Part shown: piece after piece, positions 1-8,613 of the stretch
Position numbering within the stretch: the stretch's first letter is position 1
How the letters are laid out: every line of letters starts with the position of its first letter
The notes under the pieces: generated by a model
Databases searched by the model: none
Seen by the model: the letters and a program-made list of their open reading frames with translations, nothing else
What the model was told of the DNA's origin: nothing
Assembly (NCBI RefSeq): GCF_028288205.1
Contig: NZ_JAQBOD010000018.1
Coordinates: 1 to 64,000, forward strand
Length of the DNA: 64,000 nt
Source of the DNA: Mucilaginibacter sp.
GTDB lineage: Bacteria > Bacteroidota > Bacteroidia > Sphingobacteriales > Sphingobacteriaceae
Reading direction: 5' to 3'
Translations under genes and position numbers: made by a program

Positions 1-93
1 TCTCTACATAAGCTAATCAGTTATGAAGTATGTTTTATTTAAGCAGGGCTCCTATTTCTATTCCAACAATACGTTTTGTTGATTGTCCTACGT

Positions 94-121
94 AGAGATT
101 GCTTCGTTCCTCGCAATGACG
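94..121. repeat. Dispersed repeat half-element (GCAATGACG type)
   Basis: The stretch reads as the complement of a CGTCATTGCGAGG-type sequence that occurs as a dispersed repeat in many bacterial genomes. Related copies lie at about 14107-14137 and 42048-42140, with looser relatives at 23671-23770 and 50123-50156. It sits just downstream of the DUF1080 gene and may act as part of an mRNA 3' end hairpin. Family membership is by eye. Confidence 0.5.
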
Positions 122-137
122 TGGCGGCGAGGGTATC

Positions 138-851
138 TTATAACACCCTCACCTTAATATTTTTAAACATTACCGGCCCGTGATGATCCTGCAGTTGGAT
201 ACGGCCCTTATCAACCATGCCAAATACCGGCTCGGCTTTGTTGAATTTGCTGGCAGCTACACCGTCCAAATATTCTTTGCTGCCACGGGTAAACTCTAAT
301 ACTTTAACGCCGTTTACCCAATGCTCTACATGCTTGCCTTTGGCTACTACGCGTATGGTGTTCCACTGGCCGGGCGGGTTTACTTTTTTCTTTGCCTCTA
401 CCGGTGGCAATACATCATACAATGAGCCTAACAGGTGATTAGGCTGCTTATTATCCTCGCCCAAAACATCATCAATTATCTGGAACTCGCAGCCCAGGTT
501 GCCACCTTTATTATACTTATAGCAAAAGTATTTAATACCGGTGTTGGTGGCAGGTTCAATGTTAAAATCGGCAGTAAACTCAAAATCTCCGTATTCGTCA
601 GCGGTGTAAATATCGCCGCCGTTAGCTCCTTTTTTAAGCGTCAGGGCGCCGTCTACAACTTCCCATGCGCCGGGTGCGGCGGTTACAGGTTTGCCGTCTA
701 TGGTTGTCCAGCCGGTGGCGGTGCTGCCATCAAACAATAGTTTCCAGTGCTCACCCGCTTCTTTTTTAGTTAAGGTATTATCCTTTGCTTTCTGGCTAAA
801 GGCGGTAGTTACAACCGCGCCCATTATCAATGTTAAAAACAGCTTTCTCAT
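138..851 (-). CDS. DUF1080 / 3-keto-disaccharide hydrolase family secreted protein
   Basis: The product has 237 residues. A signal peptide ends around residue 19 (…TTAFSQ). One concanavalin-like beta-sandwich of the DUF1080 family (3-keto-disaccharide hydrolase, PF06439) follows. Family hallmarks are WKLLFDGSTATGWTT near residue 37, the GDIYTADEYGDFEFTADF strand, the NTGIKYFCY segment and the late NGVKVLEFTRG strand. Members act in the periplasm or outside the cell on oxidised sugars or glycosides. The gene is last of a minus-strand set, 12 bases after the GntP permease, so it probably shares a transcript with sugar-acid uptake and dehydration. The exact substrate cannot be read from sequence. 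Family assignment is firm, function inferred. Confidence 0.85.
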   Translation of the reverse strand: MRKLFLTLIMGAVVTTAFSQKAKDNTLTKKEAGEHWKLLFDGSTATGWTTIDGKPVTAAPGAWEVVDGALTLKKGANGGDIYTADEYGDFEFTADFNIEPATNTGIKYFCYKYNKGGNLGCEFQIIDDVLGEDNKQPNHLLGSLYDVLPPVEAKKKVNPPGQWNTIRVVAKGKHVEHWVNGVKVLEFTRGSKEYLDGVAASKFNKAEPVFGMVDKGRIQLQDHHGPVMFKNIKVRVL

Positions 852-863
852 GTTGTATAATCT

Positions 864-2180
864 TTAATGTATAAATGTATTCAATATCAACACCCCCACC
901 AGCCCGATAGTAGACACCAGCGTTTCCATTAACGACCAGGAAAGGAACGTATTTTTCATGCTCAAACCAAAGTATTCTTTAGTAACCCAAAAGGAGGTAT
1001 CATTAACATGCGAGCAAAACAAACTACCCGCGCCTACCGAAAGTACCATCAGGTTAGGATCGACAGGGATATGCTGCATTAGCGGGTAAATAATGCCCGC
1101 GGCCGTTAAGCCTGCAACGGTAGCTGATCCTAAACAAAGCCTTAATACGGCGGCTATTATCCATCCCAACAATAAAGGCGGCAGGTTAAGCCCTTGCAGG
1201 GTGGTAGCTATCTGGTTGCTTGCCCCGCTATCAAGGAAGATCTGTTTTAATATACCGGCACTACCAATGATAAGCAGGATCATGGATATTTCTTTAACGG
1301 CATCGGCATAAACGTTCATTACCTCGGTAAGTTTCATACCCATGCGGATGCCTAAGGTGTAGGTGGCTATCAGTATGGTTTCCATCATGGCAATATTTGG
1401 ATCGCCTAAAAAGGTAATTATATTTTTTAACCGGGGATGAGTGCCGATATAAGGGGTAATGATAATACTTAAACCAATAACAATAACCGGCAACAGCGAT
1501 GATAATATACTATTTGCCAGGCTTGGAAGTTTTTCGGCAGGTATCTCCTGTACCGACATGGCAATAATTGAGTTTGAGGGCATATTGCGTAAAAACCTTG
1601 CAAACAATGGTCCCGAAATAACAATTGCCGGAACGGCTACAATTATACCGTAAACAAAAACTTTAGCTATATCGGCATGGAACTGTGTAAGCAGCGCCAT
1701 AGGCGACGGATGCGGCGGTAAAAAGCCATGCATTACAGACAGTGATGCCAACATGGGAATACCCACATATACCAGCGGTAATTTATACTGGTTGGCTACC
1801 GAGAATATGATAGGGATAAGCAAAAAGAAGCCCACATTATAAAACAATGATATGCCTACAATAAACCCTGTTACGCACATGGCCCAGGTTATGTATTTTT
1901 CGCCAAAAGCATTGCGCATGGAACTTGCTATTTTTTGCGCGGCACCGCTTACGCCCACCAGCTTACCCAGCATGGCACCCAGTACAATGATGATAACCAG
2001 CGAGCCCAGCATATCGCCAATACCCTTATTTACCGATTGGGTAATATGGGTAAGAGGCATACCTAACAGCAATGCAGCCATTAGCGAAATAATTAAAAAA
2101 GTAAGGAACACGTTTAGCTTTGCCCAGGTTACGAGCAGTATAAGCGTTACAATACAAAAAACAAGAACAAATATTACCAT
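864..2180 (-). CDS. GntP-family gluconate / sugar-acid:H+ symporter
   Basis: A 438-residue inner-membrane protein, almost wholly hydrophobic, with a dozen or more predicted helices, matching the usual length of GntP permeases. Recognisable family stretches are LLGMPLTHITQSVNKGIGDMLGS near residue 40, SVMHGFLPPHPSPMAL near 150, and GSATVAGLTAAGI and CSHVNDTSFW in the C-terminal half. The family imports gluconate and related aldonates with protons. It lies 25 bases downstream of a sugar-acid dehydratase gene and 12 bases upstream of the DUF1080 gene, so it is probably the uptake step of that pathway. The substrate could be a pentonate, given the neighbour dehydratase; that is inference. Confidence 0.9.
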   Translation of the reverse strand: MVIFVLVFCIVTLILLVTWAKLNVFLTFLIISLMAALLLGMPLTHITQSVNKGIGDMLGSLVIIIVLGAMLGKLVGVSGAAQKIASSMRNAFGEKYITWAMCVTGFIVGISLFYNVGFFLLIPIIFSVANQYKLPLVYVGIPMLASLSVMHGFLPPHPSPMALLTQFHADIAKVFVYGIIVAVPAIVISGPLFARFLRNMPSNSIIAMSVQEIPAEKLPSLANSILSSLLPVIVIGLSIIITPYIGTHPRLKNIITFLGDPNIAMMETILIATYTLGIRMGMKLTEVMNVYADAVKEISMILLIIGSAGILKQIFLDSGASNQIATTLQGLNLPPLLLGWIIAAVLRLCLGSATVAGLTAAGIIYPLMQHIPVDPNLMVLSVGAGSLFCSHVNDTSFWVTKEYFGLSMKNTFLSWSLMETLVSTIGLVGVLILNTFIH

Positions 2181-2205
2181 GGTTTAGTTATAGGTTGATG
2201 GTTAA

Positions 2206-3921
2206 TTAATGGGAATCTCTTAGTACCTCTGAGCCCGAACCACCTACAAGGAAGTCAAGGTCGGCACCTTTATCGGCCTGTTGTACATGCTTAACATATA
2301 GGTTTACATAGCCACGGTTTGATGCAGGTGCGGCCGCTACCCATTTGCTTCTGCGGATGGCCAGTTCTTCGTCTGATACTTCAAGGTGGATAGACTTATT
2401 AGCCACATTAAGTTCTATCATATCGCCATTTTCAACCAATCCCAAATTACCGCCAATAGCAGATTCGGGCGATACATGCAGTATCACCGTACCAAAAGCG
2501 GTACCGCTCATGCGGCCATCGGATATACGCACCATATCAGTAACGCCTTTATCCAATAGTTTTTTAGGCAGGGTCATGTTACCAACTTCGGGCATGCCCG
2601 GATAGCCTACCGGACCAACACTTTTAAGTACCATTACGCAGGTTTCGTCAATATCCAGGTTAGGGTCATCAACACGGGCGTGATAATCTTCAATATTCTC
2701 AAATACAACGGCACGGCCACGGTGCTGCATCAGGCCCGGTGTTGCTGCCGATGGTTTAATAACCGCGCCATTTAGGGCCAAATTGCCTTTTACCACAACA
2801 ATACCAGCTTCGGGGATTATAGGTTTTTCGAATTGATGTATTACCTCTTCGTTATAAATAACGCCCGCGGTTTCTATATTTTCTTTATGCGATTTGCCGG
2901 TAACGGTCATCACATCCATATCTAAAACAGAACTCATCTGTTTCAATATAGCCGGCAGGCCGCCTGCATAATAAAAATCTTCCATCAAAAACTTACCCGA
3001 CGGCATCAGATCTAATAACAACGGCATTTTACTGCCTATCTGGTCAAAATCTCCCAGGTTTAATTCAACGCCAATGCGTCCCGCGATAGCGGTTAAGTGG
3101 ATAACAAAGTTAGATGAGCCGCCAATGGCCGCGTTAACTTTAATAGCATTCTCGAAAGCAGAACGGGTTAATATTTTAGATATTTTAAGGTCCTCTTTAA
3201 CCATTTCTACAATACGCCTGCCGGATAGCTGCGCCAGTCGTTTCCTCCTGGAATCAACCGCCGGAATAGCCGCGCCACCGCTTAATGACATGCCCAACGA
3301 TTCTACCATGCAAGCCATGGTTGAGGCCGTACCCATAGTCATACAATGACCGGGACTGCGCGACATACAGCTTTCGGCCTCGGTAAATTCGGCGTAGCTC
3401 ATTTTGCCGGTTTTAAGGTCGTCGGTAAACGTCCAAACGTTAGTGCCAGAGCCTATATCATGGCCCTTGTATTTGCCGTTTAGCATTGGGCCGCCCTGCA
3501 CTACAATGGTTGGCAGGTCTACACTGGCAGCACCCATCAGCGTAGATGGTGTAGTTTTATCGCAACCGGTAAGTAACACTACGCCATCAATAGGATTACC
3601 TCTTATAGATTCCTCGGCATCCATACTGGCCAGGTTGCGGAACAACATAGCGGTAGGTTTTAACAACGTTTCGCCTAATGACATGATAGGGAACTCCAGC
3701 GGGAAACCACCTGCTTCAAATACACCACGTTTCACACTTTCGGCAATATCGCGCAGGTGGGCGTTGCAGGGCGTGAGCTCTGACCAGGTGTTGCAGATTC
3801 CAATTACCGGACGGCCATCAAACATATCCTCGGGCATGCCCTGGTTCTTCATCCAGCTGCGGTAGATGAAGCCCATTTTATCCTTTTTACCAAACCAGTC
3901 TGAACTTCGAAATGTAGACAT
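2206..3921 (-). CDS. IlvD/Edd-family sugar-acid dehydratase (pentonate dehydratase-like)
   Basis: The product has 571 residues and belongs to the IlvD/Edd family of Fe-S dehydratases. Visible signatures are GICNTWSELTPCNAHLRD near residue 41, GCDKTTPSTLMGA near 118 with a cluster-ligand cysteine, and ESCMSRSPGHCMTMGTAS near 183 with another. Near the end are SDGRMSGTAFGTVILHVSPE and the basic RRSKW segment. The NTWSELTPCNAH form and the GSGTNVWTF segment are typical of aldonate dehydratases (arabinonate or xylonate type) rather than the branched-chain amino-acid enzyme. The adjoining GntP permease supports sugar-acid catabolism. The likely reaction is dehydration of a sugar acid to a 2-keto-3-deoxy acid. 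The precise substrate is unknown, and true dihydroxy-acid dehydratase is the main alternative. It is first of the minus-strand operon. Confidence 0.85.
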   Translation of the reverse strand: MSTFRSSDWFGKKDKMGFIYRSWMKNQGMPEDMFDGRPVIGICNTWSELTPCNAHLRDIAESVKRGVFEAGGFPLEFPIMSLGETLLKPTAMLFRNLASMDAEESIRGNPIDGVVLLTGCDKTTPSTLMGAASVDLPTIVVQGGPMLNGKYKGHDIGSGTNVWTFTDDLKTGKMSYAEFTEAESCMSRSPGHCMTMGTASTMACMVESLGMSLSGGAAIPAVDSRRKRLAQLSGRRIVEMVKEDLKISKILTRSAFENAIKVNAAIGGSSNFVIHLTAIAGRIGVELNLGDFDQIGSKMPLLLDLMPSGKFLMEDFYYAGGLPAILKQMSSVLDMDVMTVTGKSHKENIETAGVIYNEEVIHQFEKPIIPEAGIVVVKGNLALNGAVIKPSAATPGLMQHRGRAVVFENIEDYHARVDDPNLDIDETCVMVLKSVGPVGYPGMPEVGNMTLPKKLLDKGVTDMVRISDGRMSGTAFGTVILHVSPESAIGGNLGLVENGDMIELNVANKSIHLEVSDEELAIRRSKWVAAAPASNRGYVNLYVKHVQQADKGADLDFLVGGSGSEVLRDSH

Positions 3922-4244
3922 AACAATGTTATTGTGTGTAAATATTGTTTAAGCATAATTATCCAATTCCAATGTGGACAATAGAGCTATTAGCTATAAA
4001 ATATCAGTTTATTTTAAATTGGTGTTAACGGGATGCAAAGTAATAAATCTTTAAAACAAAATGAGCAATAAAATTGAGTGTGTATTCTCGGTTTTGAAGT
4101 GAGAACGTCCGGGAATACTGACACGGTCTTTCTATTACCCATTAATTATTAAGTATCAATCATTTAACTGTTGAATAATGTTGATATGTTTAAAAAAATC
4201 GTGTTAAATTAAGTTAAAATATTATGCTGCTAAATCCATAGCTA

Positions 4245-4252
4245 TATCTTTG
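4245..4252 (+). promoter_or_regulatory. -7 promoter element (TATCTTTG)
   Basis: TATCTTTG matches the Bacteroidota -7 consensus TAnnTTTG. No clear TTTG -33 element is seen about 19-20 bases upstream, so strength is uncertain. The expected start of transcription is near 4258, exactly where a paired RNA segment begins. Confidence 0.45.
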
Positions 4253-4257
4253 TTTAA

Positions 4258-4350
4258 TTGTTATTATCGAAGTTAAACCATTTGTTCTTTATGTTAATAA
4301 TGAGTCAGTTAATAACAAAGAGAGAGAGCCGTTTCAAGCCCTCTCTTTTT
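4258..4350 (+). ncRNA. Candidate structured small RNA with intrinsic terminator
   Basis: The stretch starts six bases after a TATCTTTG -7 element. Its first eight bases TTGTTATT (4258-4265) pair perfectly with AATAACAA (4311-4318), closing a large loop. Immediately afterwards comes a GA-rich hairpin, AGAGAGAGCC / GCCCTCTCT (8 of 9 pairs), with a T-run at about 4346-4350. No reading frame of note is inside. Together this looks like a transcript of about 90 nt with closed ends. No known RNA family was recognised; it could instead be a leader of the gene at 4472. Confidence 0.4.
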
Positions 4351-4471
4351 GTTTTAAGGCTTTCTTCTAACCATCTTTCTTTTTGCTGCATATAAAGAAG
4401 GTTGTATAAAACTTCCAATTAAAGTAAACATCCCATCAATTACGGTGTTATAAAAAATAAAATACTAAGCC

Positions 4472-4723
4472 ATGATTGATCCTCACGATACAACGCCAGC
4501 CGAAAAAGACGGAAAATATCAATTTCAGTTAAATTACTCGGGCCGCGAAGTGCCTTGCCTGGTAGAAAAAGAACAACAAATGCTGCACGTTAAAATTGAC
4601 GATAATATAGAAGCCGAGTTGGAAATACATAATGACGGTACTATAACCCAAATCAGCGGGGCTACGCTACCAAATTCAAGCATAGATTTTATTAAGAAAC
4701 AGGTTTTAGGCCTGCATGTATAG
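4472..4723 (+). CDS. Small conserved-looking hypothetical protein
   Basis: An 83-residue acidic soluble protein with no signal peptide or membrane segment. It reads as alternating short strands (KYQFQLNYSGREVPCLVEKE, LHVKIDDNIEAELEIHNDGTI), suggesting a small all-beta domain, followed by a short C-terminal helix. It is not recognised. The gene ends one base before the convergent recO gene, with no room for a terminator between them. An ATG start and clean coding composition support it being real. No function is proposed. Confidence 0.6.
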   Translation: MIDPHDTTPAEKDGKYQFQLNYSGREVPCLVEKEQQMLHVKIDDNIEAELEIHNDGTITQISGATLPNSSIDFIKKQVLGLHV

Positions 4724-5449
4724 TTAACTTAACACCTCTTCCAGTATTTCGTGCGAATGAATATTGCCAAATCCTTCTATATGCAGGGTGTAATACTCCA
4801 ATAGCTTTGCTATAAGGTAGCGGCGCTCATCATTAGTAAACTTTAATTGGGCAAGGCCCTCAAAATTACTTTGCAGCAATTTATTAAAGTTTTGCGTGTG
4901 GGGTGGCGACAGGTATAGCACACTATCAGGTTTGTATTTATTAAAAACTCCGTTTTTCAGATCGAAGTAATCGGCATCATTAGCCTGGTACCTGTCGGGA
5001 TAAAAGCCCAGATAACGGGTTAGTTGTAACAAAAACAACAAATGAAAGTTAGCCAGGCCGCTGGTTTGATTATCCAGCCATTCAATAGCGCTAAACACAA
5101 AACCAAACAGGTTTTCATCAGCCGATTGCTGCCTGATAGATTTATACAATACTTCATTTAAAAACATAGCCATGCTGCTTTTTACCATATCATAAGGGAT
5201 GCTTTGCAATACAGGCGAGTTCTTCAGTTCGGCTATACGCTGAACGTTCCCGGTATTTTTATGATAAACCACCATATCCAGCAAATGAAGGGGTTGCAGC
5301 ATGTTACGGCTTATTTTGGCCTTCGGCTTTTTAACTCCGTTTATGATGTATGATTGTAAGCCCAGCTTCTCTGTAAATACCTGTACAACAACACTGCTTT
5401 CGCCATAGTCGGTAGTTTTAAGTACTATGCCCCGGGTTTTATGCAGCAT
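4724..5449 (-). CDS. recO: DNA repair protein RecO
   Basis: 241 residues, normal length for RecO. The N-terminus (MLHKTRGIVLKTTDYGESSVVVQVFTEKLG) is the typical OB-fold start, followed by the INGVKKPKAK segment and the helical C-terminal half with LLQLTRYLGFYPD. RecO works with RecF and RecR to load RecA onto SSB-coated DNA during gap repair. The CxxC zinc motif found in many RecO proteins is absent, as often in this phylum. The start overlaps the 3' end of the DgkA-type kinase gene by 11 bases, so the two are probably co-transcribed. Confidence 0.93.
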   Translation of the reverse strand: MLHKTRGIVLKTTDYGESSVVVQVFTEKLGLQSYIINGVKKPKAKISRNMLQPLHLLDMVVYHKNTGNVQRIAELKNSPVLQSIPYDMVKSSMAMFLNEVLYKSIRQQSADENLFGFVFSAIEWLDNQTSGLANFHLLFLLQLTRYLGFYPDRYQANDADYFDLKNGVFNKYKPDSVLYLSPPHTQNFNKLLQSNFEGLAQLKFTNDERRYLIAKLLEYYTLHIEGFGNIHSHEILEEVLS

Positions 5450-5804
5450 GGGTGAGCAGTAACAATTTTGGTAAAAAAATAATTATGCCGGTTATCAAAG
5501 CAAACAATGCGGCAATAACCACTGCACTGGCGCCAATATCTTTTACATGGCCGGCTATTTTATTGTATTCGGGCGATACCAAATCGGTTAAAAATTCTAA
5601 CGCGGTATTAAATAGCTCGGCCATTAATACTAATGCTATGCAGAGGATAACCCATTGCCATTCGTTAACAGCAATGCGGAGGGCATAACCCATAAATACA
5701 GCTAAAATAGATGCCACTAAATGTACCCTGAAATTAAGCTGGGTTTTAGCAGCATAACCTAAACCATTAAAAGCATAGCCAAAGCCGCGGATGAGTTTTT
5801 TCAT
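5439..5804 (-). CDS. DgkA-type diacylglycerol / undecaprenol kinase
   Basis: 121 residues with three membrane helices, the size of the small membrane kinases of the DgkA family. The signature ELFNTALEFLTDLVSPEYNKIAGHVKDIGASAVV (in the middle third) carries the conserved Glu, Asn and Asp residues of the active site. The family phosphorylates diacylglycerol or, in many bacteria, undecaprenol to recycle the cell-wall lipid carrier; which one applies here is not decided by sequence. It overlaps recO downstream, giving a short two-gene operon. Confidence 0.88.
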   Translation of the reverse strand: MKKLIRGFGYAFNGLGYAAKTQLNFRVHLVASILAVFMGYALRIAVNEWQWVILCIALVLMAELFNTALEFLTDLVSPEYNKIAGHVKDIGASAVVIAALFALITGIIIFLPKLLLLTHAA

Positions 5805-5839
5805 ATTCCATCAAAAATAATGAAAAAGTGGGGATATAC

Positions 5840-5962
5840 ACACCTTGCCAACAGGTGAGCTAACCTGGATCACCTGACCCCACCTGACCTGGGGTGAACC
5901 CATCTGACCTACCCTGAACCCATCCACACCTTTTACCTTTCCACCTTTCACCTTTTACCTCC
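5840..5962. repeat. Low-complexity CACCTGACC / CCTTTTACC tract
   Basis: A strongly strand-biased tract made of degenerate CACCTGACC, GAACCCATC and CACCTTTTACC units. It lies between the 5' end of the DgkA-type gene and the SDR gene. Similar low-complexity units in other forms occur at 12665-12698 and 53940-54045. It has no coding potential, but it must lie within or next to the promoters of both flanking genes. Confidence 0.6.
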
Positions 5963-5985
5963 CCAAAAACTCTGTATATTAGCAT

Positions 5986-6762
5986 ATGGATTTAAAACTT
6001 GGTAACAAAGTAGCCATAGTATTAGCGGCCAGTAAAGGCCTGGGCAAAGCAATTGCCACAACCCTATCTGCCGAAGGCGCGAAAGTTATAATTGGCTCGC
6101 GCGATGAAAACGAACTGAATAAAACTGCCGGTGAAATAAAAAAGCTGACCGGCAACGAAGTGATAGCTATCCCGGTTGATGTATCAGACAGTAAACAAAT
6201 TGAAGATTTTGTTAAAAAAGCCGCCATTGCATTTGGGCGGATAGATATTTTGCTGAACAATGCCGGCGGACCACCATTTGACAAGTTTGAGAATTTTGAT
6301 ACAGCTGCCTGGCAAAAAGCATTCGAATTAAACCTGTTAAGTGTTGCCCACATGAGCAGGCTGGTATTACCTTATCTTAAAAAATCAGGCAGCGGGCGCA
6401 TTATCAATATTATAAGCGGAAGCACAAAATCTGTACTGGCAAATTCGGTATTGTCTACCAGTATGCGTTTGGGCGTGGTGGGGTTGGCTAAAATGATGGC
6501 TGACGAGTTTGGCCCTTATAACATCACGGTTAATAATGTTGGCCCGGGTATGATATTAACTGACAGAATTAAACATACTTTGCCAAAAGGCGTTGACCTG
6601 GAAGAAGCGTTAAAGGACCGTGCTAAAAGTATCCCCCTGGGCCGTATTGGCAAGCCCGAAGAACTGGCCGCGTTGGTGGCATTCCTGGCATCAGAGCAGG
6701 CATCCTACATTACCGGCACAACTATACAGGTTGATGGCGGCGCAAGCCGGGCCATATTTTAA
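5986..6762 (+). CDS. SDR-family protein with non-canonical active site
   Basis: 258 residues with a complete Rossmann-type SDR fold: NNAGG at 91-95, GRIINIISGS near 137-146, NNVGPG near 183 and the C-terminal TGTTIQVDGG. Two hallmarks are altered. The TGxxxGxG cofactor motif reads LAASKGLG (13-20). At the spacing where the catalytic Tyr and Lys should stand, the sequence is LSTSMRLG, giving Ser157 and Arg161. A subgroup of 3-ketoacyl-ACP-reductase-like SDRs is known to lack the Tyr, and this may belong there. Activity and substrate are unknown. It is a single gene with no operon partner. Confidence 0.85.
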   Translation: MDLKLGNKVAIVLAASKGLGKAIATTLSAEGAKVIIGSRDENELNKTAGEIKKLTGNEVIAIPVDVSDSKQIEDFVKKAAIAFGRIDILLNNAGGPPFDKFENFDTAAWQKAFELNLLSVAHMSRLVLPYLKKSGSGRIINIISGSTKSVLANSVLSTSMRLGVVGLAKMMADEFGPYNITVNNVGPGMILTDRIKHTLPKGVDLEEALKDRAKSIPLGRIGKPEELAALVAFLASEQASYITGTTIQVDGGASRAIF

Positions 6763-7138
6763 TTGGCTTGACCTTGTTGGTTAGGTTCTTTTTAATGTTT
6801 AATGACCGATATTATTGCGCCCGCTACAGCAAGCGTCCCGCTTGTGTGTAAATTAAACAGGCAACTCTAACATTCAAATTACCACAAAGCGGGACGCTTG
6901 CGGGCTGCACAGGAGAATATACTACCGTAAAAACAAATTTATTTTCACAAAATCTCATTACTCTTACTCACAAAAAAAGCTATACTCATTAATTGTGATG
7001 CGGTATCAGCTAACTGCTACGGTGACGATGTTGCGGAGTGGTAATGTTCCCGGAGTTAGGAAATGGGAGACATAAGTGTGTTGGTATTGAAGACTAAATT
7101 TTTTTTACCTTTAAATCGCCTTAAACAAAACTAAACGC
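6763..7138. other. Intergenic region with palindromic element
   Basis: About 375 bases. The left third holds the first copy of the CAAGCGTCCCGCTTG palindromic repeat (about 6815-6912). The rest, AT-rich near its right end, shows no reading frame and probably carries the promoter for the gene at 7139. Confidence 0.6.
6815..6912. repeat. Palindromic dispersed element, copy 1
   Basis: The arms GCAAGCGTCCCGCTT (from 6829) and AAGCGGGACGCTTGC (ending at 6901) are inverted copies around a centre containing AATTAAACAGGCA and TTCAAATTACCA. A second copy, nearly identical along its whole length, lies at 8743-8840. There is no reading frame. It resembles a MITE or REP-like element. Confidence 0.8.
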
Positions 7139-7636
7139 ATGAAACGCTGGCATAAAATAGCACTTACAATATCGATATTTTATATTTGCCTTTTTATAGT
7201 TTTTTATTTTCTTGGGCTAAGTGGAAATAGTGGTTTCGAACAGCAATACAAGTTTGATGTTAAAAAAGATTATTTAATAAAATCTGTAAAAGATTTTAAA
7301 ACTAAAAATAAAGAATTTATTCCTGATTCTAAGTATGGCGCAACCGATTATCTTGATACGATGACCAATCAATTTGTTGCGTATATTTATTACCCTACGG
7401 AGGATGCCATAGTTTGCTTTTATATAGATAGCAAGCCAAGTGAGCCTAATCAGTCGTATCTGAATCTACTTTCAGTAAATAAAGGTTTTCATGAGCCACA
7501 ATATAAGTTAGTAAATAAAGATTTTGGACGAACTGAAAACTTGGAAATTAAGAAGAACTTTCAAGAAAGATTTTTGAACAAACTTAACCTTAAATATTTT
7601 GACGATGGAAATGGCAACTTTGTTTTTTGGAAGTAA
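7139..7636 (+). CDS. AT-rich orphan membrane-anchored protein
   Basis: 165 residues, not recognised. An N-terminal hydrophobic stretch of about 20 residues (ISIFYICLFIVFYFLG) suggests a signal anchor, followed by a charged, Lys-rich extracytoplasmic domain. Codon use is visibly more AT-rich than in neighbouring genes. It lies between the two copies of the CAAGCGTCCCGCTTG palindrome, together with the START-like gene. This suggests an accessory gene of recent or foreign origin. No function is proposed. Confidence 0.6.
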   Translation: MKRWHKIALTISIFYICLFIVFYFLGLSGNSGFEQQYKFDVKKDYLIKSVKDFKTKNKEFIPDSKYGATDYLDTMTNQFVAYIYYPTEDAIVCFYIDSKPSEPNQSYLNLLSVNKGFHEPQYKLVNKDFGRTENLEIKKNFQERFLNKLNLKYFDDGNGNFVFWK

Positions 7637-7947
7637 ATCGGGGTTAAATAACTATTACATCTTATTGTTTAAAGAGGTTGTACTTTTACAGCCATGGGTA
7701 GTAAATACCCCGCTGTCCGAAGTTTGTAACTTCGACTAATATGCTTACCGCAATTAAATGCCCCGTAGGGGCTACCTCTTTGTAGAAAAAGCCAATCCAC
7801 CCATTTTTGCCCCATAGGGGCTACCCATCGCCACCATATTACAAACTTGTCAATTTAAGGGTTGCACCTACGGCGCAATTTATTTTCTGTTTTTTTAGCT
7901 ACAAAGAGGTAGCCCCTATGGGGCAAGTCTTTCATCTCCGCGAACGC
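7637..7947. other. Intergenic region filled by a palindromic repeat cluster
   Basis: About 310 bases between two convergent genes. Most of it is the GGGGCTACC-type palindromic element (7759-7925), which may also serve as a shared 3' end structure. No reading frame is supported. Confidence 0.7.
7759..7925. repeat. GGGGCTACCT...TTTGTAG palindromic element
   Basis: The left arm (7759-7786) reads GCCCCGTAGGGGCTACCTC then TTTGTAG. The right arm (7899-7925) is its near-exact inverted copy, CTACAAAGAGGTAGCCCC then TATGGGGC. A third partial copy (about 7808-7826) and a small palindrome TTGCACCTACGGCGCAA (about 7862-7878) lie inside. A diverged relative is at 63446-63564. Confidence 0.8.
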
Positions 7948-8568
7948 TTATTTGGAGGCGGCTTTTTTTAACTCATCCCTTAAACCCATAAAAGAATTAT
8001 AGGGGCCTATGGCTAAGGTGGTGTTTACCAGCCATGGGGGAAGGTTTCCGCCCGGGTTTACGCTGAAAGTATAGTCAACTTTTAAGGTATGGTCGTCAAC
8101 TACAATAACTTTCCATAGGGCAAGAGAGTACGGAACACGTATAAGATCAGGATTTTTAGGCAAATAATCAGGCAGGCTTTTAGCCTGTATCTCAAACCTG
8201 TTAGTTGTACTGTCGGGGATCAGGCTAAGCTGCACTATCAGGTCACGGTCTTTTATGGGCCACGGTAAATGCGATACCGAATAAAAAATGATCTGTTGCG
8301 AATTTACTGTTTTTAGCATCGTGGTTTTTCGTGTGCAGTAAACCCAATCATTATAGTGTTTAATATCCTGCAGCGTTTTTATCAATTGTGTTTTCGTGGT
8401 GGTTAATTCGCAAATAACCCTTAACTCTTTAAGGTTCCCGGTTAAAGGGGTGCGCGTAAACACCTCTATGCCATTTTCGTTTCGTTTCAGCTCCCATTTC
8501 CCCTGGCTAAAAGCCGCCGAAAGCAAGACAATTAAAATAATAATGGTGAATAATGCTTTTTTAAACAT
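7948..8568 (-). CDS. START-like lipid-binding domain protein, exported
   Basis: The frame is open further upstream, but the start at 8568 gives a clean signal peptide (MFKKALFTIIILIVLLSAAFSQ), so about 206 residues are proposed. The mature part resembles the START / polyketide-cyclase-like fold: GIEVFTRTP, ICELTTTKTQLIKTLQDIKHYNDWVYCT, LPWPIKDRDLIVQ and a C-terminal helix (GLRDELKKAA). Members bind hydrophobic ligands in a deep pocket; the ligand here is unknown. It stands alone, convergent with the AT-rich orphan gene, and between two palindromic repeat copies. Confidence 0.75.
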   Translation of the reverse strand: MFKKALFTIIILIVLLSAAFSQGKWELKRNENGIEVFTRTPLTGNLKELRVICELTTTKTQLIKTLQDIKHYNDWVYCTRKTTMLKTVNSQQIIFYSVSHLPWPIKDRDLIVQLSLIPDSTTNRFEIQAKSLPDYLPKNPDLIRVPYSLALWKVIVVDDHTLKVDYTFSVNPGGNLPPWLVNTTLAIGPYNSFMGLRDELKKAASK

Positions 8569-8613
8569 ATTTATATCAGGCTCGTAACGGAATACATCAT
8601 TTACAAAACGCAT

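Larger units (their letters stand above)
3922..4471. other. Intergenic region between divergent genes
   Basis: About 550 bases without a convincing protein gene. The left part must hold the promoter of the minus-strand sugar-acid operon. The centre holds a possible small RNA with its own promoter and terminator (4245-4350), described separately. The right end is the AT-rich leader of the 83-residue gene that starts at 4472. Confidence 0.7.
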
